NCBI GenBank assembly: GCA_905215815.1
Contig: CAJMRN010000056.1
Location: 1-12,008 of the forward strand
Direction of reading: 5' to 3'
DNA length: 12,008 bases
From: an uncultured bacterium
GTDB taxonomy: Bacteria; Actinomycetota; Coriobacteriia; Coriobacteriales; Coriobacteriaceae
The translations under genes and the position numbers were made by a program. This document shows positions 1-7,026 of this stretch, piece by piece (the first letter of the stretch is position 1; each line of letters opens with the position of its first letter). The notes beneath the pieces are model-generated. The model did not search any database. It saw only the letters and a program-made list of their open reading frames with translations, and had not been told where the DNA came from.

Positions 1-176
1 CAGATTGAGACAGCGTCGAGCTGCCTGTCCTTTTATCTCGATCTGTAACACGAAGAACTGTTTTCGGCAGTTACCTGTTACAGATCGAGATTGTTTTAGC
101 CGCCTTGTCCGTCTGTCTTGCTCTGTAACATCTAGACCCAGTTTCGGCGGCTATCTGTTACAGATCGAGATTGTTT
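1..176. repeat. 80-bp imperfect tandem repeat, two units plus start of a third
   Basis: Units 1-80 and 81-160 align without gaps at about two thirds identity by my count. A third copy starts at 161 and keeps its first 16 bases (CAGATCGAGATTGTTT) identical to unit two before diverging. Conservation is patchy: the unit ends (CTGTTACAGATCGAGA), the CTGTAACA block and the TTTCGGC block are kept, while the stretches between vary. The first unit begins at the very edge of the window, so the array probably continues to the left. There is no convincing reading frame or start signal in it. I infer a non-coding repeated intergenic element; its family is not recognised. Confidence 0.75.
35..171. repeat. 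Paired inverted repeats inside the tandem array
   Basis: ATCTCGATCTGTAACA at 35-50 is the exact reverse complement of 76-91, a 16-bp perfect stem. In the second unit, 115-130 (GTCTTGCTCTGTAACA) faces 156-171 with three mismatches. Inside the first loop, AACTG (56-60) can pair with CAGTT (68-72). A second, competing pairing exists in each unit: CTGCC 21-25 with GGCAG 66-70, and TAGCCGCC 97-104 with GGCGGCTA 146-153. The competing pairings overlap the long stems in topology, so the two folds could not both form without a pseudoknot. Confidence 0.7.
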
Positions 177-207
177 GGTCGAGACAAACCATAGACCGGC
201 GTATCGG

Positions 208-244
208 CACAAAAAGCGGAGCCGCGTTGCCGCGACTCCGCTTT
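208..244 (-). terminator. Intrinsic terminator of glgP
   Basis: Read on the minus strand, a 14-bp stem (231-244 with 213-226, one G-T pair) closes a 4-base loop (227-230) and runs into a five-T tract and TTGTGCC. It lies about 25 bases after the glgP stop codon, which is the expected place. It separates glgP from the tandem repeats to its left. Confidence 0.85.
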
Positions 245-270
245 GAAGAGGATGGGTAAAGAAAACGAAA

Positions 271-2538
271 TTAGCTCAGGTGCCAAATCTCGTCGTTGTA
301 CTGGGAAATCGTGCGGTCGGACGAGAAGGTGCCGGCGTTAGCGATGTTGATGAGCGCCTTGCGCATCCAGGCGTCCTGGTCCTCGTAGTCGGCCAGCACG
401 CGCTCCTTGATCTGGATGTACTCCTCAATGTCGAGCAGGGCCATAAACCAGTCCTTGCCCTTAATGTCGTCGTGCAGGCGCTGCAGACGCTCGGCGTTGC
501 CCGTCGCCATAAAGGCGGGGTTGGTGATAAAGTCCACCAGCAGCTTGATACCGGGCTTGCGGTAGAGTGCGCCGGCGTTATAGCTGCCGTCGGCGTAGAG
601 CTGCTCGACCTGCTTGGAAGAGGCACCAAAGGTGTAGATGTTCTCGTCACCTACGAGTTCGGCGATCTCGACATTGGCACCGTCAAGCGTGCACAGGGTC
701 AAAGCGCCGTTGAGCATGAACTTCATGTTGGAGGTTCCGCTCGCCTCCTTGGAGGCCAGGCTGATCTGCTCGGAGATATCGGCGGCGGGGATCACGCGCT
801 CGGCAGCAGTGACGTTGTAGTTCTCGATCATGACAACCTGCAGGTAGGGGGCCACATCGGGATCGTTTGCGATCCACTGCGACAGTGTCAGGATCAGATG
901 GATGATGTCCTGGGCGATGGTGTAGGCAGGTGCTGCCTTGCCGCCAAAGATGATGGTGACGGGATGCTTAGGTCTGTTGCCGTTCTTGATGTCGAGATAC
1001 TTCCAGATGATGTAGAGCGCGAGCATCTGCTGGCGCTTGTACTCGTGGATACGCTTGACCTGAACATCGATGATGGCGTTGGAGGGAATGGTCACGCCCT
1101 GCTCGAGCGCCATGAACTGGCGCATGATTGTCTTGGCCTCGGCCTTGGTGGCGGCCAGGCGCTCAAGAACATCCTTGTCGTTAGCGAATTCGGCGAGCTT
1201 GCTCAGGTCGCCGGTGCTGCGCCAATCGGTGCCGATTACATCGTCGAGTAGGCTGGCGAGCGCGGGGTTAGCGCCATGGATCCAGCGGCGGAAGGTGATG
1301 CCGTTGGTTTTGTTGGAGAACTTCTCGGGATAGATCTCGTAGAACGGGTGAAGCTCGGTGTCCTCCAGGATCTTAGTGTGGAGTGCGGCGACGCCATTGA
1401 TGGAGAAGCCAAAGTGAATGTCCATGTGGGCCATGTGGACGATGTCGTGCTCGTCGATGATGGCGACGCGCGGGTCGTCGTGCTCGGCCTTGGCAACCTC
1501 GTCGAGCTTGACGATAATGTCGGCGATGGCAGGGGAGACCTTCTGCAGGCTGGTGAGCGGCCACTTCTCGAGCGCCTCGGCAAGGATCGTGTGGTTGGTG
1601 TAGGCGACCATGGAGCGCACGATGGTAACGGCCTCGTCAAACTCGATGTCGTGCTCGGCGGTGAGCAGGCGGATGAGCTCGGGAATGACCATAGTGGGGT
1701 GCGTGTCGTTGATCTGGACCACGGCGTAGTCGGCCAGATCGTGCAGGTTGCTGCCGCGTTCGACGGCCTCGTCGATCAGGAGCTGGGCGGCGTTGCTCAC
1801 CATGAAGTACTCCTGGTAGATGCGAAGCAGGCGGCCCTGCTCATCGGAATCATCCGGATAGAGGAACAAGGTGAGGTTCTTGGCGATCTCGGTCTTGTCG
1901 AAGTCGATGGAGCTGCCGGGAACCAGGCCGTCGTCGACACTTGCCAGGTCAAACAGACGCAGGCGGTTCTTGGTGGGCTGGCCGTAACCGGGCACATCGA
2001 TGTTGACGAGCTTGGAGGTGACGGCAAAATCGCCAAACTCGACGGTGTAGGAGTGGTCGTCATCGATCAGGATGTCCTGCTCGCCAAGCCACTCGTCGGG
2101 GACGGCCTTTTGCTGGTTGTCGGCAAAGCGCTGGCGGAACAGGCCGTAATGGTAATTGAGACCCACACCGTCACCGGTAAGGCCCAGCGTGGCAATGGAA
2201 TCCAGGAAGCACGCGGCCAGACGGCCCAGGCCGCCGTTGCCCAGTGAGGGCTCGACCTCAAACTCCTCAATCTTGTTGAGGTCGTGGCCGGCAGCGGTGA
2301 GCTGGTCTTTGACCTCGGCATAGATGCCAAGGTCAATCATGTTGTTGATCAGCAGTTTGCCAATCAAGAACTCAGCAGAGATGTAGTAGAGCTTTTTCTT
2401 GCCATTGTTGAGCGGGCAGGCGGCGGAGCGCTCCTGTACGAGCTTGACCAGCAGTTTGTAAATGCGGCGGTCATCGAGTTGCTCGAGTGAAGTTCCAAAG
2501 GACTGCTCGGCAAGATCCGCAAGATCGATACGGGGCAT
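271..2538 (-). CDS. glgP: Glycogen/maltodextrin phosphorylase (GlgP/MalP family, GT35)
   Basis: This cytoplasmic, PLP-dependent enzyme releases glucose-1-phosphate from the non-reducing ends of alpha-1,4-glucans using phosphate (EC 2.4.1.1). The 755-residue product is typical for bacterial members. Visible family blocks are YYISAEFLIG (51-60), EPSLGNGGLGRLAACFLDS (96-114), NDTHP, VKRIHEYKRQ and the PLP site GTSNMKFMLNGAL. The cofactor lysine in the last block is K606. The N-terminus lacks the long regulatory extension of animal phosphorylases. The ATG at 2538 is preceded by AGGAGG at good spacing, which fixes the start. The gene lies downstream of malQ on the same strand, but a terminator stands between them, so it may have its own promoter or depend on read-through. 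I see no good -35/-10 pair in the short gap. Sequence alone does not tell glycogen from maltodextrin preference. Confidence 0.97.
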   Translation of the reverse strand: MPRIDLADLAEQSFGTSLEQLDDRRIYKLLVKLVQERSAACPLNNGKKKLYYISAEFLIGKLLINNMIDLGIYAEVKDQLTAAGHDLNKIEEFEVEPSLGNGGLGRLAACFLDSIATLGLTGDGVGLNYHYGLFRQRFADNQQKAVPDEWLGEQDILIDDDHSYTVEFGDFAVTSKLVNIDVPGYGQPTKNRLRLFDLASVDDGLVPGSSIDFDKTEIAKNLTLFLYPDDSDEQGRLLRIYQEYFMVSNAAQLLIDEAVERGSNLHDLADYAVVQINDTHPTMVIPELIRLLTAEHDIEFDEAVTIVRSMVAYTNHTILAEALEKWPLTSLQKVSPAIADIIVKLDEVAKAEHDDPRVAIIDEHDIVHMAHMDIHFGFSINGVAALHTKILEDTELHPFYEIYPEKFSNKTNGITFRRWIHGANPALASLLDDVIGTDWRSTGDLSKLAEFANDKDVLERLAATKAEAKTIMRQFMALEQGVTIPSNAIIDVQVKRIHEYKRQQMLALYIIWKYLDIKNGNRPKHPVTIIFGGKAAPAYTIAQDIIHLILTLSQWIANDPDVAPYLQVVMIENYNVTAAERVIPAADISEQISLASKEASGTSNMKFMLNGALTLCTLDGANVEIAELVGDENIYTFGASSKQVEQLYADGSYNAGALYRKPGIKLLVDFITNPAFMATGNAERLQRLHDDIKGKDWFMALLDIEEYIQIKERVLADYEDQDAWMRKALINIANAGTFSSDRTISQYNDEIWHLS

Positions 2539-2576
2539 GTTTCCTCCTGTGGTGAGTTGAGTACATGTCAGAAATT

Positions 2577-2619
2577 CAAAAGAAGCCCGCGCGAGGGGAT
2601 TGGGGTGGCCTCGCGCGGG
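2577..2619 (-). terminator. Intrinsic terminator of malQ
   Basis: A perfect 11-bp GC-rich stem (CCCGCGCGAGG at 2586-2596 with 2609-2619) encloses a 12-base loop. On the minus strand it is followed by CTTCTTTTGA. It stands about 50 bases past the malQ stop and 40 bases before the glgP start. It would end or attenuate malQ transcripts before glgP. Confidence 0.8.
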
Positions 2620-2667
2620 AAAAGCGGTCGCGTCCGCACGGTGGGGTGGGGTCGGGCGCGGTGGCTC

Positions 2668-4173
2668 CTATTGAGGAAGCTCGATTTCGGCTTCCGACGG
2701 GATGCGGAAGTAGGTCTCGGTCCAGTCGGTGAGTTTGTGCTCGAGCTCGCGGGTGATGGCGCCGTCGAGCATGCGCCAGGTCCAGTTGCCGCCCAGCGTG
2801 GCAGGGGTGTTGATGCGCGCCTCGTTGCCCAAGTTGAGCAGGTCCTGCATGGTGTAGATGCACGTGTCGCTCACGCTGGCGGCGATGGTGCGATTGAGTG
2901 CGTCGGCCATGGACTCGCCGGCCTGCTGATGGGTGTACAGGGCTGCCTGCTCGCGCTGACGCGGGGTAGCCGTTCCTTCAAACCAGCCGCGTGCCGTTTC
3001 GTTGTCATGTGTTCCGACGTAGGCGACGGTGTTGGCAATGTAGTTGTGCGGCAGGTAGTACGAGTTGGTGCCCTCAAAGGCAAACTGGAGGATCTTCATG
3101 CCGGGGAAGCCCGTGGTGTCGCGCATGTCGATGACGCCGGGGGTAAGAAAGCCCAGGTCTTCGGCAATGATGGGAAGCGTGCCGAGCTTTTCCTCGAGCA
3201 CCTTGAAGAGCTTGAGACCGGGTCCCTGCGTCCATGAGCCATATGACGAATCGGGCGAGGAGAACGGCACCTCCCAAAATGCCTCGAAACCGCGGAAGTG
3301 ATCCAGGCGGATGACGTCGTACATGTCGAGGGCGGCGCGAATGCGGCCCTCCCACCAGGAGAAGCTGTCTGCTTCCATGGCGTCCCAGTCGTAGATGGGG
3401 TTGCCCCAGTACTGGCCGGTGGCCGAGAACTGGTCGGGCGGCGTGCCGGCGACGCTTACGGGATTGCCGGCGGCGTCGATCTTAAAGAGCTCAGGTGTCG
3501 CCCACATTTCGACGGAGTCACGCGAGACGTAGATGGGCAGGTCGCCGATGATCAGGATGTCGCGTTCATTGGCATAGGCCTTGAGGCGGCTCCACTGGCG
3601 ATCGAAGAAGTACTGCGTCATCTGGTGGTAGAGCATACGCGCCGGATGGTCGGCGCAGACCTTGGCGGAAGCCTCGCCGCGGGTACGGAGCTCCGCGGGC
3701 CACTCCCAAAACGCCTTGAGACCGCACTCCTCTTTGACGGTCATGAACTCACAGTAGGGGATGAGCCAGTCCTCGTTGGCCTGGATAAAGTCATCAAAAT
3801 CGGCCGGCTTGTCGGCAGCAAAGCGCTCAGCGGCGCGGTCGAGAATCTGACGGCGACCGCCAAAGATAGCGCCGTAGTCGACATTGCTGGGGTTGGATCC
3901 CAGATACACACCATCGATATCGCGCTGCTCCAGATACCCTGCCTCGATAAGCTCGGCAAAGTCGATAAAGTTGGGGTTGCCTGCGCGGGCCGAGAACGAC
4001 TGATAGGGCGAATCGCCATAGCTGGTCGTCGTAAGGGGCAGAATCTGCCAGTAATGTTGTTTGCACGAGGCGAGAAAATCGACGAAGTCGTAGGCATTCC
4101 AGCCAAAGCCGCCGATTCCGTATGGTCCGGGCAGAGATGAGACGGGCATGAGGACGCCGCTTGCACGCTCCAT
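2668..4173 (-). CDS. malQ: 4-alpha-glucanotransferase (amylomaltase, GH77)
   Basis: MalQ transfers alpha-1,4-glucan segments between maltodextrins (EC 2.4.25-type chemistry, EC 2.4.1.25), making chains long enough for phosphorylase. With the ATG at 4173 the product has 501 residues, normal for the short bacterial type. The opening ASGVLMPVSSLPGPYGIG is the standard GH77 N-terminus. The core block GDLPIYVSRDSVEMWATPEL is present. The three catalytic acids fit the family: nucleophile D291 (RLDHFRGF), acid/base E338 (AEDLG) and D390 (GTHDNET). The start is uncertain: in-frame TTG (4188) and GTG (4185) codons lie upstream, directly after AAGAAGG, and would add 5 or 4 residues. The ATG has only a weak GGTGAG seven bases ahead. 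I chose the ATG because homologues begin there. glgP is next downstream and galE upstream, each set off by a terminator. Confidence 0.95.
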   Translation of the reverse strand: MERASGVLMPVSSLPGPYGIGGFGWNAYDFVDFLASCKQHYWQILPLTTTSYGDSPYQSFSARAGNPNFIDFAELIEAGYLEQRDIDGVYLGSNPSNVDYGAIFGGRRQILDRAAERFAADKPADFDDFIQANEDWLIPYCEFMTVKEECGLKAFWEWPAELRTRGEASAKVCADHPARMLYHQMTQYFFDRQWSRLKAYANERDILIIGDLPIYVSRDSVEMWATPELFKIDAAGNPVSVAGTPPDQFSATGQYWGNPIYDWDAMEADSFSWWEGRIRAALDMYDVIRLDHFRGFEAFWEVPFSSPDSSYGSWTQGPGLKLFKVLEEKLGTLPIIAEDLGFLTPGVIDMRDTTGFPGMKILQFAFEGTNSYYLPHNYIANTVAYVGTHDNETARGWFEGTATPRQREQAALYTHQQAGESMADALNRTIAASVSDTCIYTMQDLLNLGNEARINTPATLGGNWTWRMLDGAITRELEHKLTDWTETYFRIPSEAEIELPQ

Positions 4174-4258
4174 GAATGCGCTCACCAACCTTCTTGTTGT
4201 GGGGTCGGCCTGCCGATGGGTGTGCAGTCCGCCTCCGATGTTCTGATTCGATACGCCT

Positions 4259-4285
4259 ATTGTAAAACATGTTGTTTAAACATGT
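4259..4285 (-). promoter_or_regulatory. malQ promoter with overlapping 19-bp palindrome
   Basis: On the minus strand a TACAAT -10 box sits at 4259-4264, about 85 bases before malQ. No acceptable -35 hexamer lies 16-18 bases upstream. That space is instead filled by ACATGTTGTTTAAACATGT (4267-4285), with 7-bp inverted arms around a 5-base centre. A dimeric regulator binding there would occupy the -35/spacer zone. The regulator is unknown and the site does not match the CG-centred LacI sites found before xfp. Confidence 0.45.
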
Positions 4286-4337
4286 ACAGGCAAGATAAAA
4301 AAGTTGGTCGATTTTCGGCGAATGGTTACATGCCATG

Positions 4338-4371
4338 AAAAAGCCCCGACCTCACAACGTGAGATCGGGGC
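4338..4371 (-). terminator. Intrinsic terminator of galE
   Basis: A 13-bp stem (4359-4371 with 4343-4355, one G-T pair), a 3-base loop and then TTTTT on the minus strand. It starts about 22 bases beyond the galE stop codon and ends before the malQ promoter, so galE and malQ are separate transcription units. Confidence 0.88.
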
Positions 4372-4393
4372 AAGAGCGGTATGTAGGTTTTTG

Positions 4394-5455
4394 CTACTCG
4401 GCGTCGGCGAAGCCGTTGGGGTTGTGGCTCTGCCAGTTCCAGCTATCGCGGCACATGTCCGCGATGTCGTACTGGGCCTTCCAGCCCATCATGCGCTCGG
4501 CCTTGGAGGCGTCGCACCAGTTGGCGGCGATATCGCCGGCACGGCGCTCGCGAATCACGTAGGGCAGCTCCTTGCCGCAGGCCTTGGAGAAGGCGGCGAC
4601 GACCTCGAGCACCGAGGTGCCGGTGCCGGTGCCCAGGTTAAAGATCTCGACGCCGGTCTTGCCGTTCATCCAGTTGAGGGCGGCAACGTGGCCCGAGGCC
4701 AGGTCACAAACGTGGATATAGTCGCGCACGCCGGTACCGTCGGGGGTGGGGTAGTCATTGCCAAAGACCTGAACGGCCTCGAGCTTACCCACGGCAACCT
4801 GCGCGACATAGGGCACCAGGTTGTTGGGGATACCCTTGGGGTCCTCGCCGATCAGGCCCGACGGATGGGCGCCGATGGGATTGAAGTAGCGGAGCAGCAC
4901 AACGTCCCACTCGGGGTCTGCGGTGTGAACGTCCATAAGGATCTGCTCAATCATCCACTTGGTCCAGCCATAGGGGTTGGTTGCGGGCTTCTTGGGGTCT
5001 TCCTCGGTGACGGGCGGGTTGTCCGGATCGCCGTAGACGGTCGAGGAGCTCGAGAAGATGATGGACTTGCAGCCATGGTTGCGCATGACGTCGACGAGCA
5101 CCAGGGTGTTCTCGATGTTGTTGTGATAGTACTCGACGGGCTTGCTCACCGACTCGCCGACGGCCTTAAAGCCGGCGAAGTGGATGACGCGGTCGATCTG
5201 ATGGGTGTCGAAGATCTTGTTCATGGCCTCGCGGTCGAGCACGTTGGCCTCGTAGAAGGTGAGGTTCTTGGCGGCCTCGTCGCCCACGATGGTCTTGACG
5301 CGGTCGACGGCGACGGCGCTGGAGTTGGAGAGATCATCGACGATGACGACCTGGTAGCCGCCCTCGAGCAGCTGAACGACGGTGTGCGAGCCGATAAAGC
5401 CGGCGCCACCGGTTACGAGGACGCAGGTGTCTTTGGGGTCGAGTGCTTTGGACAT
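4394..5455 (-). CDS. galE: UDP-glucose 4-epimerase
   Basis: GalE interconverts UDP-galactose and UDP-glucose with bound NAD (EC 5.1.3.2), serving the Leloir pathway and supplying UDP-galactose for surface glycans. The 353-residue product is an extended short-chain dehydrogenase/reductase. The NAD-binding GGAGFIG is at 16-22, with VDDLSNSS just after strand two. The catalytic residues S137 (SSSSTVYGD), Y162 and K166 (NPYGWTKWMIEQ) are all present. Substrate-side blocks LLRYFNPIGAHPSG and GTGVRDYIHVCDLA also match. The open frame runs further upstream to 5623, but the ATG at 5455 has AGGAG five bases before it and gives the family N-terminus, so I start there. No galK or galT lies in the window. 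Dual UDP-GalNAc activity cannot be judged from sequence. Confidence 0.97.
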   Translation of the reverse strand: MSKALDPKDTCVLVTGGAGFIGSHTVVQLLEGGYQVVIVDDLSNSSAVAVDRVKTIVGDEAAKNLTFYEANVLDREAMNKIFDTHQIDRVIHFAGFKAVGESVSKPVEYYHNNIENTLVLVDVMRNHGCKSIIFSSSSTVYGDPDNPPVTEEDPKKPATNPYGWTKWMIEQILMDVHTADPEWDVVLLRYFNPIGAHPSGLIGEDPKGIPNNLVPYVAQVAVGKLEAVQVFGNDYPTPDGTGVRDYIHVCDLASGHVAALNWMNGKTGVEIFNLGTGTGTSVLEVVAAFSKACGKELPYVIRERRAGDIAANWCDASKAERMMGWKAQYDIADMCRDSWNWQSHNPNGFADAE

Positions 5456-5492
5456 GTAGTCTCCTATCGAATCAGGAACACTTCTAGAGGGG

Positions 5493-5498
5493 AGTATA
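5493..5498 (-). promoter_or_regulatory. Possible galE -10 box
   Basis: TATACT on the minus strand, about 38 bases before the galE start. The matching -35 region is weak (TTTGGG at 15-base spacing), so this is a tentative call. Confidence 0.35.
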
Positions 5499-5650
5499 GC
5501 GCAGGCAGGGACGCCCAAATCGCGCGCGGCAGGAAAAGCAGATGAACATGCTAACGTACTCATGGAAATGTTTGGCGTGGACATAACCTCGACTTTGGCG
5601 TTTGCATACGAGCCGTCGACCATACGGTTTCCTGCCGTTCGTGGAAATCG

Positions 5651-5678
5651 TTGGGACGCGCCGTATGTACGCTAATAT
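5651..5678 (+). promoter_or_regulatory. Possible promoter of the CHAP hydrolase gene
   Basis: TTGGGA (5651-5656) and TAATAT (5673-5678) are 16 bases apart and would start transcription roughly 40 bases before the ATG. The stretch between here and the gene is AT-rich compared with its surroundings. A 7-bp inverted repeat, CATACGG (5621-5627) and CCGTATG (5661-5667), brackets the -35 box and could be a binding site. The 267-bp gap between galE and this gene is shared by divergent promoters and holds no other gene. Confidence 0.4.
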
Positions 5679-5722
5679 GTATGAGTTGAGCGACATATAA
5701 ATAAACATGTAACGGAGTACAT

Positions 5723-6922
5723 ATGTCACCAAACAGCGATCCCATCCTTTCCCAGGAGCTCTCGCGCCGCACCGCCCTCAAGGCTTTATTCGGCGCCGCT
5801 TCTGCAGCCGTTCTTTTTGGTCTGCCCGCTCGCGCCCGTGCGGCGGAGGCCACCAAGGAAACCACCGACAAGCTCAATGCGGCCCAGGCCCAGCTCGACG
5901 AGGTCCAGGCTCAGCTCGATAGCATTGCGGGCGAATACGCGGCGCTGGCCAACAAGAACGCCCAGACTCTCAGCGATATCGAGGGCGTACAGGGCCAGAT
6001 CGACGACACGCAGACGCAGATTGACGAAAAGAAGGCCGAGCTCAAAAAGAAGCGCGGCGATCTTTCCGATCGCGTTTCCGCCAGCTATAAGTCGGGCGGC
6101 ACCAACATTCTGTCACTGCTGCTCGCCTCGGGTTCGTTTGAGGAGCTCGTCGCCAATGCACACTATGTTGAGAAGATCAACAAGAGCGACCGCGACGCCA
6201 TCGAAGATATCCAGGCCATCCAGGAAGAGCTCGATGCGCAAAAGACCGAGCTCGAGTCGCAGAAGGCCGACTTGGAGAAGCTCAAGGACCAGCAGACTGC
6301 TCAGATGCAGGACATGCAGACCAAACAGCAAGAAGTCCAGGTCGTGCTGAGCGGGCTTTCCGACGACGTCAAGGAACTCATGGCTCAGCGTGACGCCGAG
6401 GTCCTCGCGGCCACGCAGGCCGAGGAGGCGGCGAGGAAGGCTCAGGAAGCCGCCGCTGCTGCAGCCGCCTCGAACAAGAACAACTCGACCTCGAGCGGTG
6501 GCTCCCATGCTTCTAGTGCACCGCAGCAAAATGTGGGTACAGGCAAGCAGCAAGCCGTGGTTAATGCGTGCTACTCCACTCCCTCGCCCGGTTTGGGCTG
6601 GTGCGCCGCTTGGGTCACCAACGTCTTCCGCAACGCAGGAGTGGGCTACTTTGGTGGTAACGCGTGCGACATGTTTAACGCGTGGTGCTATAGTGCCGAC
6701 CGTTCGGCGCTAAAGGTCGGCATGATCGTTGCCGATTCCTCGCATCCCACGACGGGTATCGCGGGCCGACTATATGGTCATGTCGGTATCTATGTTGGCG
6801 GCGGCATCGTCATGAGCAACCAGGGCGCTATCACGTCTAAATCGCTCGACTCGTTTATCAGCTTCTTTGGCGGCGGTTCGGGCGTGCGTTGGGGCTGGCT
6901 CGGCGGCGTCGTGCTGTCGTAG
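5723..6922 (+). CDS. Tat-exported coiled-coil CHAP-domain peptidoglycan hydrolase (PcsB-like)
   Basis: Probable secreted wall hydrolase, either amidase or endopeptidase, of 399 residues. A twin-arginine signal, SRRTALK (14-20), is followed by a hydrophobic Ala-rich stretch and a likely ARA|A cut after residue 40. Residues 45 to about 235 are heptad-rich coiled coil, including SGGTNILSLLLASGSFEEL, the block typical of PcsB/CwlO-type N-domains. An Ala- then Ser/Asn-rich linker (236-272) leads to a C-terminal CHAP domain. There C294 (GLGWCAAWV) and H353 (YGHVGIYV) are the expected catalytic pair and N366 a candidate third residue. Start: GGAG five bases before the ATG. In related proteins the coiled coil is an inhibitory or FtsEX-responsive domain; that role is inference here. 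No ftsEX is nearby. It converges on murB, another wall gene. NlpC/P60 is an alternative fold, but the CAAWV motif favours CHAP. Confidence 0.87.
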   Translation: MSPNSDPILSQELSRRTALKALFGAASAAVLFGLPARARAAEATKETTDKLNAAQAQLDEVQAQLDSIAGEYAALANKNAQTLSDIEGVQGQIDDTQTQIDEKKAELKKKRGDLSDRVSASYKSGGTNILSLLLASGSFEELVANAHYVEKINKSDRDAIEDIQAIQEELDAQKTELESQKADLEKLKDQQTAQMQDMQTKQQEVQVVLSGLSDDVKELMAQRDAEVLAATQAEEAARKAQEAAAAAAASNKNNSTSSGGSHASSAPQQNVGTGKQQAVVNACYSTPSPGLGWCAAWVTNVFRNAGVGYFGGNACDMFNAWCYSADRSALKVGMIVADSSHPTTGIAGRLYGHVGIYVGGGIVMSNQGAITSKSLDSFISFFGGGSGVRWGWLGGVVLS

Positions 6923-6998
6923 GTGCGGTTTGAAGCTGGTTGGTCCCGGGCTGCCCGCGCGGCATAAGGTTGCCTGCTCGGACAGTCCCGCGCAAGAC

Positions 6999-7026
6999 GA
7001 AGGCCCCTTTCGGGGCCTTCTTTGTT
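6999..7026 (+). terminator. Intrinsic terminator of the CHAP gene, between convergent genes
   Basis: GAAGGCCCC (6999-7007), loop TTTC, GGGGCCTTC (7012-7020), then TTTGTT. The T-tract reaches the murB stop codon (7025-7027). Read on the minus strand the hairpin also follows murB directly, but the tail there (GTCTTG) is poor in T, so it works best for the plus-strand gene. Confidence 0.85.

Noticed and set aside
1..176. CRISPR array
   Set aside because: The 80-bp units diverge along most of their length and there are no short identical repeats with unique spacers and no cas genes.
5..259. 84-codon open frame across the tandem repeats
   Set aside because: It spans the repeat array and the glgP terminator, lacks a ribosome site and shows no protein character.
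280..2247. Two 323-codon open frames antisense to glgP
   Set aside because: Composition shadows of glgP in a GC-rich genome, with no domain signals and no start context.
4304..5545. 413-codon open frame antisense to galE
   Set aside because: Shadow frame starting in the malQ promoter region and running through the galE terminator; it has no recognisable domain.
5456..5623. 56-residue N-terminal extension of GalE
   Set aside because: It lies upstream of a good AGGAG-ATG start, has no family similarity and would run through the predicted promoter.
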